From positions 34,793,611 to 34,857,610 of the forward strand of contig CM056592.1 of assembly GCA_029721435.1 (NCBI GenBank): DNA of 64,000 bases, read 5' to 3'. This stretch comes from Gymnothorax reevesii. Taxonomy: Eukaryota > Chordata > Actinopteri > Anguilliformes > Muraenidae. The notes under the pieces were generated by a model, which worked only from the letters and a program-made list of their open reading frames with translations, made no database searches and was not told the DNA's origin. Positions 34,023 through 44,664 of the stretch are shown here, piece by piece. Within the stretch, counting starts at the first letter, position 1. Each line of letters opens with the position of its first letter. A program made the position numbers and the translations under genes.

Positions 34023-35366
34023 GTGCTGAATGTAGATCCTATTAAAGTAATAAAAAGCCTGAAAACTTATGTTGTTTGGTTTTGCCCACTCCAGCCTGCT
34101 TTATCCAATTAATTTGCACAAAATTGTATATGGTCAAGATTGCTGGAAATTGTGTCGTTTCTATAGAGAATCATTCTTCAGTAATATAAATTGTATTTGA
34201 CGTGCAACTGAATCGTTTTAATAACACACCTTCTTCCTACACTTCATTAACAAGCAGTGGGTTCTTAAATCTTAATTAGCATGCTATTTTCAGGCTTTAT
34301 CATTTATTCTACTGCATGTAACCACTTTTCTTACTTTAAAGTGACCAAATTCTTAAGGAGGCATGTTCTCAGACTTGTCTTACTGTTATATTTTAACATT
34401 TTTAGGTATTTACCTGTCTAATGTTATTTGCGTATTCTTCTATTAAAACAATATCACTGTTGTGATTGGCTGGGGGTGTGAATTTATTTATAGCTGGTCA
34501 AATGGACGTATCAAGAATTGCTGAAGGCACCTCTAGTATTACTCTGTATATTGAGGGCTAGGAGTCCAATGGTGATGTGTCCAAATTTTGTAATTTTGAG
34601 ATTTTAACGTCCAGTCACACATTTCTATCAGCTAATTCTTGGAGCACAATAATTATATGTCCATGCGCCTCAGTTTTAAACAGAATTCAGATTTTAATTC
34701 TGTGGTATGTCCAACAAAATCTGCTTATATGAATTGAACATTAATATTTTGATGAATAAACATGAATAGTATTACAGAATCATCTGTCTTCCATTGCAAA
34801 CAAACTTGACTTCAATCTCTCACCATTGTGTTATGACACATCAAGTGCTAAAATTGCTGGAGAATTACTGCTAGAATCCATTCTGGCAATATTGGCCATG
34901 ATGTCGCAGTACCACATTTGTGAAAACTTACATGTTCAGTATACTTCTGAAAATAACATAAAAATGACATAAAAATGATGTAAATGATGAACCTGATTTA
35001 GTACATTTTGCAAACCTAAAAATCAAATTTTCTCAAAATCTCTAAAATGGACATCTAAGCATTGCGCTACAAACCCTCAATATTAAAAATTACTCATCAA
35101 AATCCCAAGTTGCTTGGCCAACAACTTATACTAAACAGTAAATTTCCTGATGCTCTTGCGCTGGGGTGACCATAATATCTAATTACTTCAATCATTATTA
35201 TTCTTAAGGCCAATTTGTAGTTGGCTAAACGTCGCAGCAACTAACGATGAGCTTATCGCTGCAACATTTACAGTACATTGGGCGACTGTCATGCTGAGGT
35301 TGTTGTGACGGTCACTGCGGATGTCGTCAGGGCTTGAAATGAAATTAAAATTGACCCTACTGTTGC
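34023..35366. other. Intergenic DNA, no gene seen
   Basis: Very AT-rich unique-looking sequence with no open frame of note. Confidence 0.5.
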
Positions 35367-35740
35367 CTTGGTTGTAGGGCTGGGCGATATGGGCAAAATC
35401 TAATATCCCGATATCTGTGACGGAATACCACGATATTGATATTTTGCAGATATTATTGGGACAAATGTTGGTGCTTTTGCAAAATATTTACACAATAATA
35501 TTTTTTATAACCATTTATTAGTAATGTTGACATAACGATGAAACAGGTGCAGGCAACAGCTTCAACAGTCTTGCAAGTGCAGAAAAATGCAACCCATTAC
35601 TGTAATTCAGCTTTTAAAACCAGAAAAGCCAACGCTTATTTCATATCACAATATTACGATAGTCAAAATCCGTGACGATATTTTACTTTGCATCACGATA
35701 TCGATATAATATCGATATATCGCCCAGCCCTACTTGGTTG
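35367..35740. mobile_element. hAT-type MITE with perfect 8-bp target duplication
   Basis: The element spans 35,375-35,732 (358 bp). Its termini are inverted over 16 perfect bases beginning TAGGGCTGGGCGATAT. It is flanked by CTTGGTTG on both sides (35,367-35,374 and 35,733-35,740), an exact 8-bp duplication diagnostic of hAT-type insertion. The interior is rich in ATCGATAT/CGATAT words and non-coding. The exact target duplication argues for a fairly recent insertion. Confidence 0.92.
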
Positions 35741-36987
35741 TGATACAACATCTGGCTTGGAGGTCAATTCAGAGCTGATTTGGAATCAGTTCAGCTCAGG
35801 CTGCGCAAATAATCAGCTAGTTGTTATAATGAGGTTATTTACCTAGCTACAATAGAAAGCGACAAAATTTTGTGTAAAAACTCATGTCTGTGGTCAGGGT
35901 TACACATCTATATTATTATTATTATTTTTGTTTTTTTTTTTATTATTTGCTCATGCTGTTCTTGTCATCACATTTCTTTGAAGCTGTGCGGGTAAAATAC
36001 CGTCTCACGTAGAGCGGCACGGATGCAGCAAGTTAGCTATTCAAGTTTCTGCAATAGCTGAAAGTGTACCTAGCTGAAATGTATTATTTGCAAATAGCTA
36101 GGGGTTTGGTTTAGCCCCCCCAAAAAATTCTGTTGTTTGCTTTTCATAGTTGCTTAGATATAGCCCTCCTAACAGTAAATTAGCTAACTGACGGTTTAAG
36201 GCCAGTCTTTAACCAGGACACATTGTTGACAATATGTTAGTCTTTGTTGCAGACTTGTTCCAATGACTGACAATTGATCTCAAATTCTCAGTGGCATTCT
36301 TATATATAGAGTGTAACATTAAAATGTACTCTACTTTGATGTTTAATTCTCTGATGAGAGAACTGTATTCCCCAAAGGAGCGCTGTCTTATACTAGCATC
36401 CCTAGCATATGCCCTCCTTGTTTGCTTTCTCCACAAGTGCCCCACATGGTAAATGTTATGGCAGTTTATCAGCAGGATTTGTGCAAAGTTTTAATAATTT
36501 TCATTGCTGGTGTCATTGAGGGGGCAGTAACGTCTGTCAGGAGCTTTCGCTGATGTGAAACTGGATGAATGGCACTGGGTGTTATGTCCATGCAGAAAGG
36601 TTGTGATCCAAGTTATAAAATGTCCCCGGGGAGTAATCTGTAGTGTAATTGTTAATGGGCTCATAATAATTTTACTCTGCAGACCGCATGCTTCTCTCTC
36701 TCTTTTTTTAAAGCTAATGGTGGTAATAATTATAATTTTATTTTCAGGTATGCCTGGACAAAGTATTTCTACTGTGTATTGTAATTATCTGATTGTAATA
36801 GATCCATTTTGTTTTTATAGCCGGTTGAAGTGAGCCGTTCATAGTTTAGTTCGCAGCCGTCTTCACGTTCATAGTTTATCTTTTTGTTTAGGTGGGTTGT
36901 TGCACAGGAATTTCAAGTTCAGGATCTTGATTGGGGATTTCAACTGATGTCCCCTGCCAGGGGGCTTGAATCTGCACCAGCAAAAAT

Positions 36988-36994
<7 letters not shown>
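35741..36994. other. Intergenic DNA, no gene seen
   Basis: AT-rich unique-looking sequence with a short TTA-type run at 35,913-35,928. A 92-codon hydrophobic open frame at 36,555-36,833 has no recognisable family. Confidence 0.45.

Positions 36995-37026
<32 letters not shown>
36995..37026. repeat. (GA)n microsatellite
   Basis: Perfect GA tract of about 32 bases preceded by an A-rich run. Confidence 0.95.
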
Positions 37027-37028
<2 letters not shown>

Positions 37029-37847
37029 TGGAATTTACTGTTGTTTCTGCATTTTGTAGTGAGCTGTAGAGTTTCCTCAATCAGATCGATTTCTAATCAA
37101 AATTCAGTCTAGTATTCTGAATAATTTATTCGGTTTCCGTGTAGCCACATCGGTCTGATTATATTAAGGTCCTTCCTAAGAAATGAAGCTGGATGTAATG
37201 TTCATGAATATTGAAGTAATGGTAGCAATAAATGTACCTCAGCGAGTAACGGCCCATTTTTATTTTTCTATTACAGCCTCTGGTTAGGTTTTAATTAATT
37301 GAAAGGATCTGCACAATCGTTGCAAACACAAATTAAATAAATGGAAGAATAAGAATGCAAAAAAAAAATCAGTTTTGTTCGTGTTAAGTGGTATGTGCAT
37401 GTGTACTGACACAGCCAATGCCCAAAGGATATTACTGTGTACAAGCTTGACAGGTCGACAGACATGTGGGAATATTCAAGCACACAGACGTATATATCTG
37501 TAATAACCATACAATGGCGGGGGGGAACAATGTTCATTTAAATTAGTGTACGCTCAGCTCAACTGTACGGACTGTATCCCTTCACCCATGGGTTTACTCT
37601 ATGACACTAATGTCAACAATACCCGTTGAAATCTGATCAATGAAGGAAACTATTTCAGTGTTTTGTTTCCCCACAAACTTCTTGCATTTAGTTTCGCTAA
37701 GCAGATTTTGACATGTTTGGTGCCCCGATACTCATGTACACACCCTCCCATCCTTTCTGCAAAATGGATACCGCACTAGCCTCTTCTTTTGTGCCTTTTT
37801 GTGATTGGTTGGTGGGAATGTGGGGATTAGAGGTTTGCATAGAACCT
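37027..37847. other. Intergenic DNA, no gene seen
   Basis: Unique-looking AT-rich sequence. No gene or repeat family recognised. Confidence 0.5.
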
Positions 37848-37868
37848 TTATATATATATATACACACA
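37848..37868. repeat. (TA)n(CA)n microsatellite at a transposon border
   Basis: A TA run followed by CA units directly abuts the left end of the Tc1-like element. Tc1 elements insert at TA, so the run may have been the target or may have grown from it. Confidence 0.85.
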
Positions 37869-39152
37869 CAGCGCCCTCCATAAGTATTGGCACCCCTGGT
37901 TAAGATGTGTTCTTTAGCTCCTAATAGATTCAGTTTTTTCTAAATAATATAGGACTGCAAAGAAAAGAAGAGGAAAATCCAACCTTTAATTGAAGTGCAT
38001 TTATTCAGTGGGAAAAAAATCCCACAATAAGAAATAATTCTTTTACATCAAACCATGTCTACCACAATTTTTAGCACCCTTGATGTTAATACTTTGTACA
38101 ACCCCCTTTTAACAACGAAACAGCACCTAATCTTCTCCTATAATGTTTCACAAGATGGGAGAATACAGCAGAACGAGGGATCTTCGACCTTTCCTCTTCG
38201 CACAATCTCTCTAAATCATCCACCCATACTTCACAGTGGGCATGAGGTGCTTTTCTGCATACTCATCTTTTATGTTCCGCCAGACCCACTTAGAGTGTTT
38301 GTTGCCAAAAAGCTCTATCTTGGTCTCATCTGACTAAAGCACATCGTTCCAGTTGAAGTCCCAGTACCGCTTAGCGAACTCCAGACATTTGCGTTCATGA
38401 TTGTGAGTGAGAAAAGGTTTTTTCCATGCATGCCTCCCAAACAGCTTGTTGGCATGTAGATGGCGCCTGATGGTTGTCTTGGAGACTTTGTGACCCCAAG
38501 ATGCTACCATTTGTTGCAATTCTTTGACAGTGAGCTTTGGAGAACTTTTTATTTCTCTTACCATCCTCCTCACTGTGTGCGGTGGCAAAATAACCTTGCG
38601 TCCTCGTCCAGGCTTGTTTACCACTGTTACAGTTGTTTTAAACTTCTTAATGCTTCCTCTGACAGTAGATATGGGCAGGTGCAGGCGAGTGGCTATTTTC
38701 TTGTAGCTTGTGAAGGTTGACACGCATCTGCCTTACTTGAATGGTGTGTTCCTTTGTCTTTCCCATGTTGAAGAGTGGATAAGAGAAATGGCCTCTGTGT
38801 CACGTCATATTTATACCCCAGGGAAAGAGGAAGTGATGTATTACTAAGTAAATGTTCCTAGATACTCTGATCAACTTTGTAAACTACTCTAGAAATGACA
38901 GAAATACTTCAATTACATTTATCTCCTAGGAATTGTTAGGGGTACCAATAATTGTGGAACAGGTGATTTTATGAAAAACAATTATTTCTTAGTCAGGGAT
39001 TTTTTTTTTCCCCCTTAAAATTCACTTGAGTTGATGGTTACATTTATTTACAATTTTCAGTGCGAGAGTATGCTTGTGCAATAAAAATTGAATTTATTTT
39101 AAGGCTTTTAACACATCTTAACCAGGGGAGCCAATAATTATGGAGGGCGCTG
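37869..39152 (-). mobile_element. Decayed Tc1-like transposon with both ends
   Basis: The termini are inverted repeats of more than 40 bases, beginning CAGCGCCCTCCATAA on the left and its complement on the right, with only a few mismatches. The enclosed 1284 bp hold a broken transposase on the minus strand. This family differs from the intact element at 23,036 in both ends and protein. The total length is shorter than the usual 1.6 kb, in line with a central deletion in the gene. Confidence 0.9.
38090..38766 (-). pseudogene. Tc1-like transposase, frameshifted and deleted
   Basis: The probable original start is the minus-strand ATG at 38,766 (MGKTKEHTIQ). A frameshift near 38,720 moves to the frame SYKKIATRLHLPISTVRGSI, the helix-turn-helix region, followed by KPGRGRKVILPP and RRHLHANKLFGRHAWKKP. 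The frame runs 38,723-38,334 and reaches NDVL, where the conserved Trp codon is a TAG stop. Read-through gives SDETKIELFG, which contains the first catalytic Asp, then HLMPTVKYG. After that the part holding the second Asp and the Glu is missing. It cannot make an active enzyme. Confidence 0.88.
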
Positions 39153-39165
39153 TCTATATCTATAT

Positions 39166-39757
39166 CAGTGGTGGCTGGTGAACTGGCGACAGGGGAGGCT
39201 CAAAACATTCCATTAATGATTGGTCACGACCTGTTTTCAGTCATTTAAATTACCATTACAGAAACTCCGAAAACTCTCAACATTATCAGGTGTGGCCAGT
39301 TTTCATTTATAACACAAACCGATTACGACTCCGGACTTCTCACGCTTTTCTTTTTTCAGGGATTGGAAGCATGCATGATCATGAAACACATGCATTGCCT
39401 CAAACCCCTGAGTGAAGAAAAGCGTGAGAAGTCCGGAGTCGTAATGCAGGTGAAATTGATAAACCTCCATGCGCAAGGACTTCAATTCCGCAAGAGAGTC
39501 TCTTACATACGCATTGATTGAATAATTGCTGACTACAGCAGGGGAACATAAGTATGCCACTAAAACTCACACCAAATGCATGAGAGCTGACAAGTATGCA
39601 TTATTAATGAAAACTGGCCACACCTGATAATGTTGAGAGTTTCTGGATTTTATGTAAAGGTAATTTAAATGAATGATTGAAAACAGCTCATGAACAATAA
39701 TTCTTTTCAAGGGATGGGTTTTAGCCCCCCCTATCGCCGGTTCACCAACCGCCACTG
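39166..39757. mobile_element. Near-palindromic foldback hAT-like element
   Basis: The ends are inverted over about 35 bases, CAGTGGTGGCTGGTGAACTG against CAGTGGCGGTTGGTGAACCG. Further in, 39,271-39,309 pairs with 39,604-39,643, and 39,322-39,352 pairs with 39,415-39,444, so most of the 592 bp can fold into one long hairpin. About 150 bases at 39,445-39,600 have no partner on the left arm. The flanking 8-mers ATCTATAT and ATATATAT agree at seven of eight, though both lie in TA-rich DNA. It begins only 13 bases after the neighbouring Tc1-like element ends. Confidence 0.85.
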
Positions 39758-41900
39758 ATATATATTATACATATACAGGTATATATATATATATATTCAC
39801 TTATTGACAACCACCTTACATTGAAACCAGTGTTTTGTCAATAATTCAAGAGCAAAATTAGGACTCCTGCGCCAAAAGTGCTGCTTTGTGAAAATCAAGA
39901 CAATGAACTTGAGATGTTTGCCTGTCCATACCTCCTGGTGTGTGACTGTTACTTAAGTCCTTTCAGCGATAGACTCTTTAAATCCTTTCAGTTAATTATT
40001 TCTTGATGCAGCTTGTGGTATTTCATTTTTAATTTGTTCATTCGTTAAAAAATTGCCCCCATGGTATCACATTTCACCTGTGTTTCATTGGCATGACCTC
40101 CTTTATAACATCTTCCTAGCTATGCTGAGTCGACTATGTTTCCTAAAGCAGCTCAAATGCATCAGCTGGGATACATACATGAGAAAATATTGCAATGGCA
40201 CTGCAAAACGCCGGCCATGATGTCTGCTATTGAACAACTATTCACTATCATTGCCTGATTTTTAACTTTGGAGTTCGTTGACAGATAGGTGAACACTGAC
40301 AGTGTTGCACTATGTTAATGTGCTCGCTAACAACAAGTATTAGAGAAAAACGCATCTGCTCCTGGATTCAGCGATGATAAATGTCAGTGATGTGGAGACA
40401 GAGATCACCCTGTGTCTTGTTTCACTTGGACGAACACTGTCAGACGAAAAAAAAAAAACATTAAAATGTTAGCGGGTAGTTTTAATGTGCCTGCACTTCA
40501 GATGTAATGCGCAACACTATATCCAGTTGCAAGGTAGAGACTTCACATGAAATGAGAGATAAAGAGGAAGAGGTTGGCTATTACACGGTGTCTGAAGGCT
40601 TGAAAAGTGCGCAATGGAGACAATGACGATATATGACTTGTGTGATTAAAATATGTTTCAGAAGATCTTGAATCTCAACTTCAAAAAAAAAAAAAAATCT
40701 GAAAACCTGCTGTGAAATAATGAGATTTTTTTTTTTTCATATATGGGGAGATATTTTGGAGAAATGTATTGGCTAGACTTAGCAGTAGGAGGATGTCATA
40801 GCAACGTGCTAGGAGACTGGATAGGCTTTAGGGCATGAAGCCTGGTGTCTCACTAGTTCAGCTCAGCATATTGTGTTTGCTGAAATATGGAGGTTATTCA
40901 TTTGGTATTGGCAACATTCGTTCTGGAAGATTTTCATTCAATAATCATTAAAATTACATTAGTCTTGATCTCGTGTTGCATCGTACTGGGTCATGTTGCT
41001 GGGTCATCAACAGATTGATTACTTATTTTATTCAAGGAACCCTGTTTATTTGGTTTTTGGGGAGTGAAAAAAAAAACAAATATGTTACAAATAAATGCAG
41101 CCAGTTTCAATGAAGTCAATGTGCTTGACTGCAAGTCATATTCTGATTCCATCCTTGCCAATCTGTCTTCATTTTGCATTTTACTTATATATGCTACATA
41201 CTAAGGCCTTATGCAGTCGAGCAGATTCACTTTCTTCAAAGTTGTGAGCATGCACAGTTATTGCGACACAGCTCCCTTAAATCAATGCTTAAAAGGTCCA
41301 TTTTATTGAACTCTGGTAAGAGTAGACTCAAACAGGCGCCGTAAGAAGTCGTCTCTGCAGGAGTCAAAGTAACTCAGAACATTTTGTTGAGACTGTTGTC
41401 ATCCAGTCAATTTTGGTTTGGCTCATCGCACGAGTATTGTTACAGACCCTGCCCCAAAAGGTGGTGGGTTACATGTGCAACTTTCCCACCTCTCTTATTG
41501 CATTATGAAATCATCCCGTAAAAACTCGATAACACTGTGAGGATGTGATGCTTGCATTGAGCTTGCATTGTAGCAGTAAGATGGTTTTCACCTATTAAAA
41601 CATTATTGGCATTTTCTTAACTTTCACATGCTCTGAGAATTTTTTTATTTAATGACTTTTAATGTAGATTATTTAGGTCCTCACAACAATAAAACTTGAC
41701 ACTAGAGGACTGTAATATGAACCTTTGACTGATCCTGTCAAGTTGGCCACGCCCAGCCCCAAAAAATGGAACTGTAACCAGCCATCGGGCATTTAAATAC
41801 GAGTTCCTCCAATTTACAATATATTGTTTCTTTACCTGCGAAGAATTTACTGGACAGAATGTAATTGTTTTATTTAAAGGGGTACATCACCCAAAGCATG
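39758..41900. other. Intergenic DNA, no gene seen
   Basis: Starts with a short (TA)n run (39,779-39,796), then AT-rich unique-looking sequence with several A and T homopolymers (40,448, 40,682 and 40,729). No gene or mobile element is recognised. Confidence 0.5.
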
Positions 41901-42216
41901 ACTTAAGCTCATTGCTGTCATTTTTTTCCTGTAAATAAACTCCTCCAGACAGCTGTGCAAACCGTGGTTTCTATTAATTTCACATGACGAAGGTCTGTAG
42001 ACTGAAAAGTTGTGAATAAATAGCCTAATTGCATGCAGAATGGACAGTGTGCTGGAGTTTATTTCTACTTTTCTGATCAGCGACCCTTTTTGGCTTTGTT
42101 CTACGCACCTGCCCAAAAGGTGTGCGAAAGCCTTTCTTTTTTACTTAAGCTCATTGCTGTCATTTTTTTCCTGTAAATAAACTCCTAAAGACAGCTGAAC
42201 AAACCTTGGTTTCTAT
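41901..42216. repeat. Direct repeat of about 75 bp, 242 bp apart
   Basis: ACTTAAGCTCATTGCTGTCA begins both copies (41,901-41,974 and 42,143-42,216), which continue through TTTTTTTCCTGTAAATAAACTCC, GACAGCTG and GGTTTCTAT with few differences. The intervening 168 bases are not repeated. This could be the terminal duplication of a small element or a simple segmental duplication. Confidence 0.8.
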
Positions 42217-43369
42217 CTTGAGTTATCGTAGGTTGCTATGGATTACCCTTTTAGCAGCTTTCGTGTAACCACATGGACTCCAGTAGCTATGTTGACACTG
42301 AGACGTTCATCTGCGAGCCCTGTGGTTTGATGTTCGAATCCAAGCCACGCCAGAACTGACATATGCTGAGCTCCGCATAAACGAGGCGACAATTCGCGCA
42401 GCCTCGCCGGTGACAATAGGAGTTAAGCCGGTTAAGATTTGTTTGTTCTTCGTTCTCTAGCTAGCACTTCTGATCGGCGAGGCGCCTGGTAGCTGTACGA
42501 ACAAAATTGCGCATTGGCGACGTGATCCTCTGACGGCAAAGGTAGCGTATGAACTGGCGGTGCAACTGCGACGAGTAAAGAAGCGAAGGCTCGTCATCAT
42601 GTGAGTCGGAGGAATCACGCACCACAGCATCTTCCTCCTGAGTCATTGGGAGCCGGTCACTTTGCAGTGAGCTAAACATTTGAGCTGTTTTCAGTCAAAA
42701 GTAAAAAAAAAAGTATGATTCTAGCAATCTAAGATAACAAATCAGATTACAAACCATATTTATACACTCAAAGTTGGTTATTTACCTGGCAGGTGTTTAC
42801 CATGTCCTTTAGTACGATGCACGATGTGGTTGCTTGAAAGCTTCTTGCAGGCTAATGCACAGCAACCTAAGATTACACCAGATAGAAATTACAGTTTGCA
42901 AAACTGTCTGGGGGAGTTTATGTACTCAGAAAAATCAACTCGAATGAGATGCTTCTGTAATATGCTCAACTTTTCTGAAAAACTGAGAAGCCAGCTAAAG
43001 CGCGACTCTCATAATTGTATTCATTGCTTGAAACAAATTATGCTGAACCAAAACGGTTTATTAAATGAAAATTATTATCTTGGATTTTTTCCTCTATCAT
43101 CACCAAGAGGTTCAGTCACTCGAGTTGCGCATATGAAGAGAGAGACTCTACTTAGGCTCTCATTTCTTTCAGACCAGTGATCTGGTGGGACTAAGACCTC
43201 CCAATTTTATGGGAAGTGATGCCACGCGTTTCCAGCTCTGCTGAAGTGGAATAGATCATGAAATTGATTGGCCCACTACTCATAATTAACAACTTGCTAC
43301 TGTCCAGTAGCTTTTCTTTGTTTTGCAAGCTGTCAACATGCAAACATGCATTTTCTTGTGTCAAATGTG
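42217..43369. other. Intergenic DNA, no supported gene
   Basis: A minus-strand open frame of 72 codons (42,461-42,679) begins with an acidic stretch and ends in a basic one. It has no recognisable family and is too short to support. A GTTCGAATCC word at 42,333 resembles box B of a tRNA-type promoter, but no box A or tail accompanies it. A 118-codon frame at 42,824-43,180 is likewise unassigned. Confidence 0.4.
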
Positions 43370-44664
43370 CTTGGTGGCTACTTTATTAGGTACACCTGGA
43401 AACCTGCTCTTTAATATCATTTCTAATCGGCAAATTGGCGGACAGCAACACAATGCGCAAAAATAAATGCCGACCAGATCAAGAGGTCAAGTTGCTGTTC
43501 AGTCCAAACATGAGAATGGGCATGAAATGTGATCTTATCGACAGTGACTGTGGAAATTTTCAAAGGTGAAAGTGACTTAAATAACCAACAGTTACAGCTG
43601 TGCTATGCAGAAGAGCATCGCTGATTACATGACACGTCAGACCGTAGCGTGGAAGGGCCTGCTATAGCGAAAGAACTCCGCACTGAGGTCAACACCTCTG
43701 ATGCTTAGTTCCCGCTGTTGTGCGCTTCGTTACGAGCGCCACGATTGGCCATTCGTAGCTGCTTGTGGAGCTCCTCTGAAGTTGCTTTCACACTGGACGC
43801 GAAACTAATTTTTCGCTCGACAGATTACATTCAAAGTCAATGCAAAGACGCAAATACACGGGTTAAACGACTTTTGACTTTGAATGTAATCTGTCGCGCG
43901 AATAATTTGTGTCTCGTCTGGAGTTAAAGCAGCTTAAAATTTCTGGCTTGGATAGGAGGTGATGCGACAATCACGACAGACGATTAACCGTGTTGATCGT
44001 GGGAAATTTTTGAACCGTCCAAAACTTTTCTACAATCAACACGATTGCCTCGACTGACATCAAGATCTGATCAGATCTGATAGGATCACCATGATTAAGA
44101 CCACGATTTCAATCGTGCTGCGAATCGTGATTGTGGGAACCTAGCATCAGCAAAGAACAGGATACTCAGGCCACGGTGGAGGACGGCTCACTAAAACTGG
44201 ACTGTCGGAGATCTGCCAGTGGTGTAATGATATGGGCAATATTTTTTGGTACTTATATGACTAATATGAACTAAGCATTGCTAATTTTGCACAGCCTCCT
44301 ATGTAGCGATGCTGACTTTGCGTCTGTTTTTGGAGACAGTCGGCCCTTCTTCATGCGGGTGCTTCGAGAAGGGCAACACGCTCGTGAGAATGTGTTCAGT
44401 GGACTTCAACGGCCTCCCGACTCACCAGATTTGAATCCGACAGAGTATGTTCTGGATGCAGAAGACTGGGATATGAATTTGCAGCTGAAAAGTCTGGAGC
44501 TTTAAAAAGTCTCTTGTCAACATGAACCAGAATCTCTCAAGTCAAATGTGAAAGATCCCCGGCACTACGAGGAATCCAGGCCACAGAGGATGTAGACTGT
44601 TCTGGGAGCAAGGGTGCATCCTTCATAGTATTTGAAAAATGCACTTTATAAATTGGCCGTTTAG
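43370..44664 (+). pseudogene. Decayed Tc1-like transposon (TTAGGTACAC family)
   Basis: The left end ACTTTATTAGGTACACC at about 43,379-43,395 is the same terminal word as at 20,111. Inside, recognisable but broken stretches follow in order: ATGCAGAAGAGCATCGCTGA near 43,605, AAGAACAGGATACTCAGGC near 44,152, GGTGTAATGATATGGGCAAT near 44,220, and a frame at 44,278-44,505 containing SPDLNPTEYVLD, the region of the catalytic Glu. A degraded right end may lie near 44,640-44,664. Numerous frameshifts and a nested insertion (43,700-44,148) make it clearly inactive. Confidence 0.75.
43700..44148. mobile_element. MITE nested in the Tc1-like copy
   Basis: GATGCTTAGTTCCC at 43,700-43,713 and GGGAACCTAGCATC at 44,135-44,148 are inverted with two mismatches in 14. 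They interrupt the Tc1-like sequence at a point where it resumes on the other side. Within it, a tighter inverted repeat (43,781-43,850 against about 43,868-43,933) pairs around CGACAGATTACATTCAAAGT. This suggests either a second, smaller MITE nested inside or a foldback core. Confidence 0.7.

Noticed and set aside
42300..42430. Possible SINE head around GTTCGAATCC at 42,333
   Set aside because: Only a box B-like word is present. Box A, body and tail are missing.
42461..42679. Acidic-to-basic 72-codon minus-strand frame
   Set aside because: It looks somewhat protein-like but is too short, and no family can be named. It could be a transposon leftover, which the sequence alone does not show.
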